Of a DNA stretch of 64,000 nucleotides, positions 61,557-64,000 are shown in pieces (position 1 is the first letter of the stretch; each line of letters opens with the position of its first letter). The translations under genes and the position numbers were made by a program. Below the pieces are notes generated by a model. The model saw only the letters and a list, made by a program, of their open reading frames with translations. It was not told where the DNA came from and searched no databases. The DNA lies in contig JAIUOF010000001.1 in the NCBI GenBank assembly GCA_020161355.1, forward strand, positions 372,001 through 436,000. Direction: 5' to 3'. This DNA is from Bacteroidota bacterium. Lineage in GTDB: Bacteria > Bacteroidota > Bacteroidia > Cytophagales > Spirosomataceae.

Positions 61557-63332
61557 ATGAAAAGAACGCTCACTTTTCTAGGTATTTTGTTTGTGCTTTC
61601 TTCCCAAGCCCAAACTCCAATGGAAAACTATCCTGTTGATCCGGCTTCCATCGAAAAACCGGGAGTACCCAAAGGCGAAATCATAAAATTTGTATTCGAA
61701 AATTCTAAAATATTTCCAGGAACTACCCGTGAAATCAGTGTTTATGTTCCTGCTCAATATCAATCCAATACTCCTGCTTGCGTATATGTAAACCAGGACG
61801 GAGTGCAATGGAAGGCCCCAACCGTTTTTGACAATCTGATTTTGGAAAAAGCCATGCCTGTCACCATTGGCGTATTTATTACTCCGGGACAGGTGAAAGC
61901 CTTCAACTCAGAGCAGGCCTTAAATCGCTATAACCGAAGTTTTGAATACGACGGATTGGGTGATAATTATGTCCGATTCCTGCTTGAAGAGATATTTCCA
62001 GAGGTAGAAAAACTGAAAACGAAAGACGGTAAGATTATTAAACTATCTACCAATGGAAACGATAGAGCCATCGGTGGTTCCAGCAGTGGGGCGGTATGTG
62101 CTTTCACTGCAGCATGGGAAAGACCCCATGAGTTTTCAAAGGTTTTCAGTGCCATTGGTACTTATGTCGGGCTAAGAGGAGCCGACCGATATCCCACTTT
62201 GATCAGGAAATATGAACCCAAGCCTATCAGGGTATTCTTGCAAGATGGCTCCAATGATCTAAATATCTATGCCGGTGACTGGTGGAAGGCCAATGAAAGT
62301 ATGGAGAGAGCACTATTTTTTGCGGGATATGATGTGAAACATATCTGGGGCGAAGGAGCACACAATAATCAGCACGGTACTGCGGTATTTGCAGATGCCA
62401 TGCGTTGGCTATGGCGGGATTATCCTAAAAAGATCACTGCAGGGGTTTCTAAAAATCAGTTTCTCAATGATATTTTGATAGAAAATGAAGACTGGACGTT
62501 GGTAGGAGAAAATTATGGTTTTACCGAAGGTACTGCAGTAAATGCAGCAGGTGAAGTGTTTTTTCAGGATATTCCTAACTCCAAAACCTATAAGATTAAT
62601 TCCAAAAGTCAACCTGAAATTTATATCGAGGATGCAAAAAAAGCCAGTGGTATCACCTTTACACCGGATGGAAATATGCTTACTATTACCGGAGGATGGT
62701 CGCAGCCACCTACCAAACAGGTGCATTTGTATGACAAAAATGGTAAATTCCTTAAGGCTTTGACTGAAGAAACCCCGGGTAACGACATCACCATTGCCAA
62801 AAATGGTAATATTTACGTAACCCAACCTGACGGACGGGAAAAACCCAGTAAAATTTTACTTATCAAACCCAGCGGTGAACAAAAAATAGTTGATGAAGGC
62901 CTGAAATTTGCCAATGGTCTCTGTTTGTCTCCCGACCAAACCCAGCTTTATGTGACCGAATCTACCTCACATTGGGTTTGGGTGTATTCTATTTTAGCAG
63001 ATGGGACACTGGCTAACAAACAGAAATTTGGTTGGTTACATGTCAGAGATCAGGACGAAAACGCCTGGAGTGATGGCCTGAAATGTGACCGTGATGGAAG
63101 AATATATGTTACTACGCTTTCAGGTATTCAGGTTTTGGATCAATTGGGAAGAGTCAATGCAATCATTCCGGTTCCAAAAACCAAAGGTCAGGTTTCGAAT
63201 CTCTGTTTTGGTGAGCCCGATTTCGACACCATGTATGTTTCGGTTCATGACAAGGTTTTCAAAAGGAAAGTGAAAGTTAAAGGGGCAAACAATTTTGATA
63301 ACCCCATTAAACCAAATGTACCCAAATTGTGA
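61557..63332 (+). CDS. Secreted esterase / SMP-30 (gluconolactonase-like) fusion
   Basis: 591 aa from ATG at 61557 with signal peptide MKRTLTFLGILFVLSSQAQ. The N-terminal domain (about 40-300) is an esterase-D/enterochelin-esterase-like alpha/beta hydrolase: REISVYVPAQY, GGSSSGAVCAF with the nucleophile Ser in the S-S-S-G elbow, VFLQDGSNDLN and GAHNNQHG with a candidate His. The C-terminal part (about 315-585) is a SMP-30/gluconolactonase beta-propeller: GENYGFTEGTAVN, GNDITIAKNGNIYVT, ANGLCLSPDQTQLYVTES and WSDGLKCDRDGRIYVTT. The two halves suggest sequential ester and lactone hydrolysis of a sugar derivative. Confidence 0.88.
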   Translation: MKRTLTFLGILFVLSSQAQTPMENYPVDPASIEKPGVPKGEIIKFVFENSKIFPGTTREISVYVPAQYQSNTPACVYVNQDGVQWKAPTVFDNLILEKAMPVTIGVFITPGQVKAFNSEQALNRYNRSFEYDGLGDNYVRFLLEEIFPEVEKLKTKDGKIIKLSTNGNDRAIGGSSSGAVCAFTAAWERPHEFSKVFSAIGTYVGLRGADRYPTLIRKYEPKPIRVFLQDGSNDLNIYAGDWWKANESMERALFFAGYDVKHIWGEGAHNNQHGTAVFADAMRWLWRDYPKKITAGVSKNQFLNDILIENEDWTLVGENYGFTEGTAVNAAGEVFFQDIPNSKTYKINSKSQPEIYIEDAKKASGITFTPDGNMLTITGGWSQPPTKQVHLYDKNGKFLKALTEETPGNDITIAKNGNIYVTQPDGREKPSKILLIKPSGEQKIVDEGLKFANGLCLSPDQTQLYVTESTSHWVWVYSILADGTLANKQKFGWLHVRDQDENAWSDGLKCDRDGRIYVTTLSGIQVLDQLGRVNAIIPVPKTKGQVSNLCFGEPDFDTMYVSVHDKVFKRKVKVKGANNFDNPIKPNVPKL

Positions 63333-63356
63333 ACTTATTACAATAGATATTTTATA

Positions 63357-63411
63357 AAATGAGCCTTGTACCTGATAAAAAGGTAAAAGGCTCATTTCAT
63401 TTTTTTTTTTG
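63357..63411. terminator. Bidirectional terminator between esterase fusion and msrB
   Basis: AAATGAGCCTT...AAGGCTCATTT (63358-63396) around an 18-nt loop, with a long T run after it. Confidence 0.82.
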
Positions 63412-63876
63412 TTATTTACTAGGTATAAATTTCATGGCCGCCGAATTCATACAATACCTTAAACCTGTAGGCTTTGGGCCATCGTCAAATACATGGCCCA
63501 GATGAGCATCACACCGTTTACATCTGATTTCATCTCTTATCATCCCATGCGAAGTATCTCTTTTAACTAATATCCGGCAATCATCAATAGCCTTAAAAAA
63601 ACTAGGCCAGCCACATCCCGCATCAAATTTTGTGCTTGAGTAAAAAAGCTCCAGACCGCATCCCACGCAAGCATAGATCCCTTTGGCCTGATGATTCCAA
63701 TAGATGCCGGTAAATGGCCGTTCCGTTCCTGATTGCCGGGTAACGTAATATTGTTCCGGAGTTAAAAGACTTTTCCACTCTTTATCTGTTTTCGTAATTT
63801 TGGGTTGATCACAATCCTTTTGTGCCATAATATTTTGGGAAATTAATATTGAAAATATGACAATTAGTTTTTTCAT
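63412..63876 (-). CDS. msrB: Peptide-methionine (R)-S-oxide reductase, exported
   Basis: 154 aa with signal peptide [19 protein letters not shown], so a periplasmic repair enzyme. Reduces methionine-R-sulfoxide in proteins. Zinc-binding CxxC pairs CVGC and CKRC, family block [27 protein letters not shown] and the catalytic Cys in RYCMNS. Recycling needs a thioredoxin-type donor not encoded here. The 124 bp from its start to the window end are AT-rich with no clear feature. Confidence 0.95.
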   Translation of the reverse strand: MKKLIVIFSILISQNIMAQKDCDQPKITKTDKEWKSLLTPEQYYVTRQSGTERPFTGIYWNHQAKGIYACVGCGLELFYSSTKFDAGCGWPSFFKAIDDCRILVKRDTSHGMIRDEIRCKRCDAHLGHVFDDGPKPTGLRYCMNSAAMKFIPSK

Positions 63877-64000
63877 CGTAGCAAAATGTTAATTTAAAAC
63901 TTTAAATTCAAACAAGTATTTTTCATTCTTTTACATAAATACGAAAACTACGTGTATTTAGTTTAATTCTTAAAAAATACTGCAATTAAGGAACAAGTGA

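Overview
The window is AT-rich chromosomal DNA of a member of the Bacteroidota, most likely class Cytophagia. Three things point there. Promoters carry the phylum-specific -7 box TAnnTTTG with a TTTG -33 box about 19-20 bp upstream, at several genes. The gene content is typical of the phylum: a TonB-dependent receptor with a carboxypeptidase-regulatory N-terminus, an alpha-oxoamine synthase of the sphingolipid/sulfonolipid type, GH92, DUF2147, DUF2461, DUF2202 and relaxed lipoboxes. The tmRNA tag ends YAMAA. There are no insertion sequences, phage genes or CRISPR arrays. About 58 protein genes, one tRNA-Leu(CAA) and one tmRNA (ssrA) are supported.

Layout. 1-2871: threonine catabolism (kbl, cut by the window edge, and a short-chain threonine dehydrogenase) with a divergent Lrp/AsnC regulator. 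2872-3896: a 1-kb gene-free island of hairpin-forming and direct repeats. 3897-10495: DUF2202 lipoprotein, histone-H1-like protein, stand-alone Hpt protein, large helical protein, porin plus hydrolase, lipoprotein. 10662-16344: a tight leftward operon of SDR reductase, sodium:solute symporter, CoA-transferase and two divergent KAS III-like enzymes. 16628-29982: tRNA-Leu, ABC permease, periplasmic amidotransferase-like protein, di-heme peroxidase, ClC channel, thiL-NlpC/P60, cytochrome b5-like protein, UbiA-like protein, hydrolase, serine palmitoyltransferase-like enzyme, PBP4-type dacB.

30067-36047: a rightward array of beta-CASP nuclease, accA, HAD hydrolase, M50 protease, acyltransferase and metZ. 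36102-45984: TonB receptor, DUF2461, trpS-PAP2-DUF2147, two tandem DinB-like proteins, glycosyltransferase and SF1 helicase. 46097-47777: an operator array of four 28-bp repeats next to a good promoter, driving a SatD-like HTH protein, DUF3307 and VF530. 47784-63876: phospholipase D-like protein, CapA-like protein, GH92 mannosidase, M16 peptidase, ssrA, glyoxylate shunt (aceB-aceA), GyrI-like protein, M42 peptidase, esterase/SMP-30 fusion and msrB.

The most unusual signals are: (1) eight half-sites in exact 28-bp phase in front of the SatD-like/DUF3307/VF530 operon, whose first product has a C-terminal helix-turn-helix; (2) the 10.7-16.3 kb operon, where two adjacent KAS III paralogues keep the active-site Cys but have changed the His/Asn positions; (3) the repeat island at 2.9-3.9 kb. 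All functional assignments come from reading motifs by eye; no database search was run.
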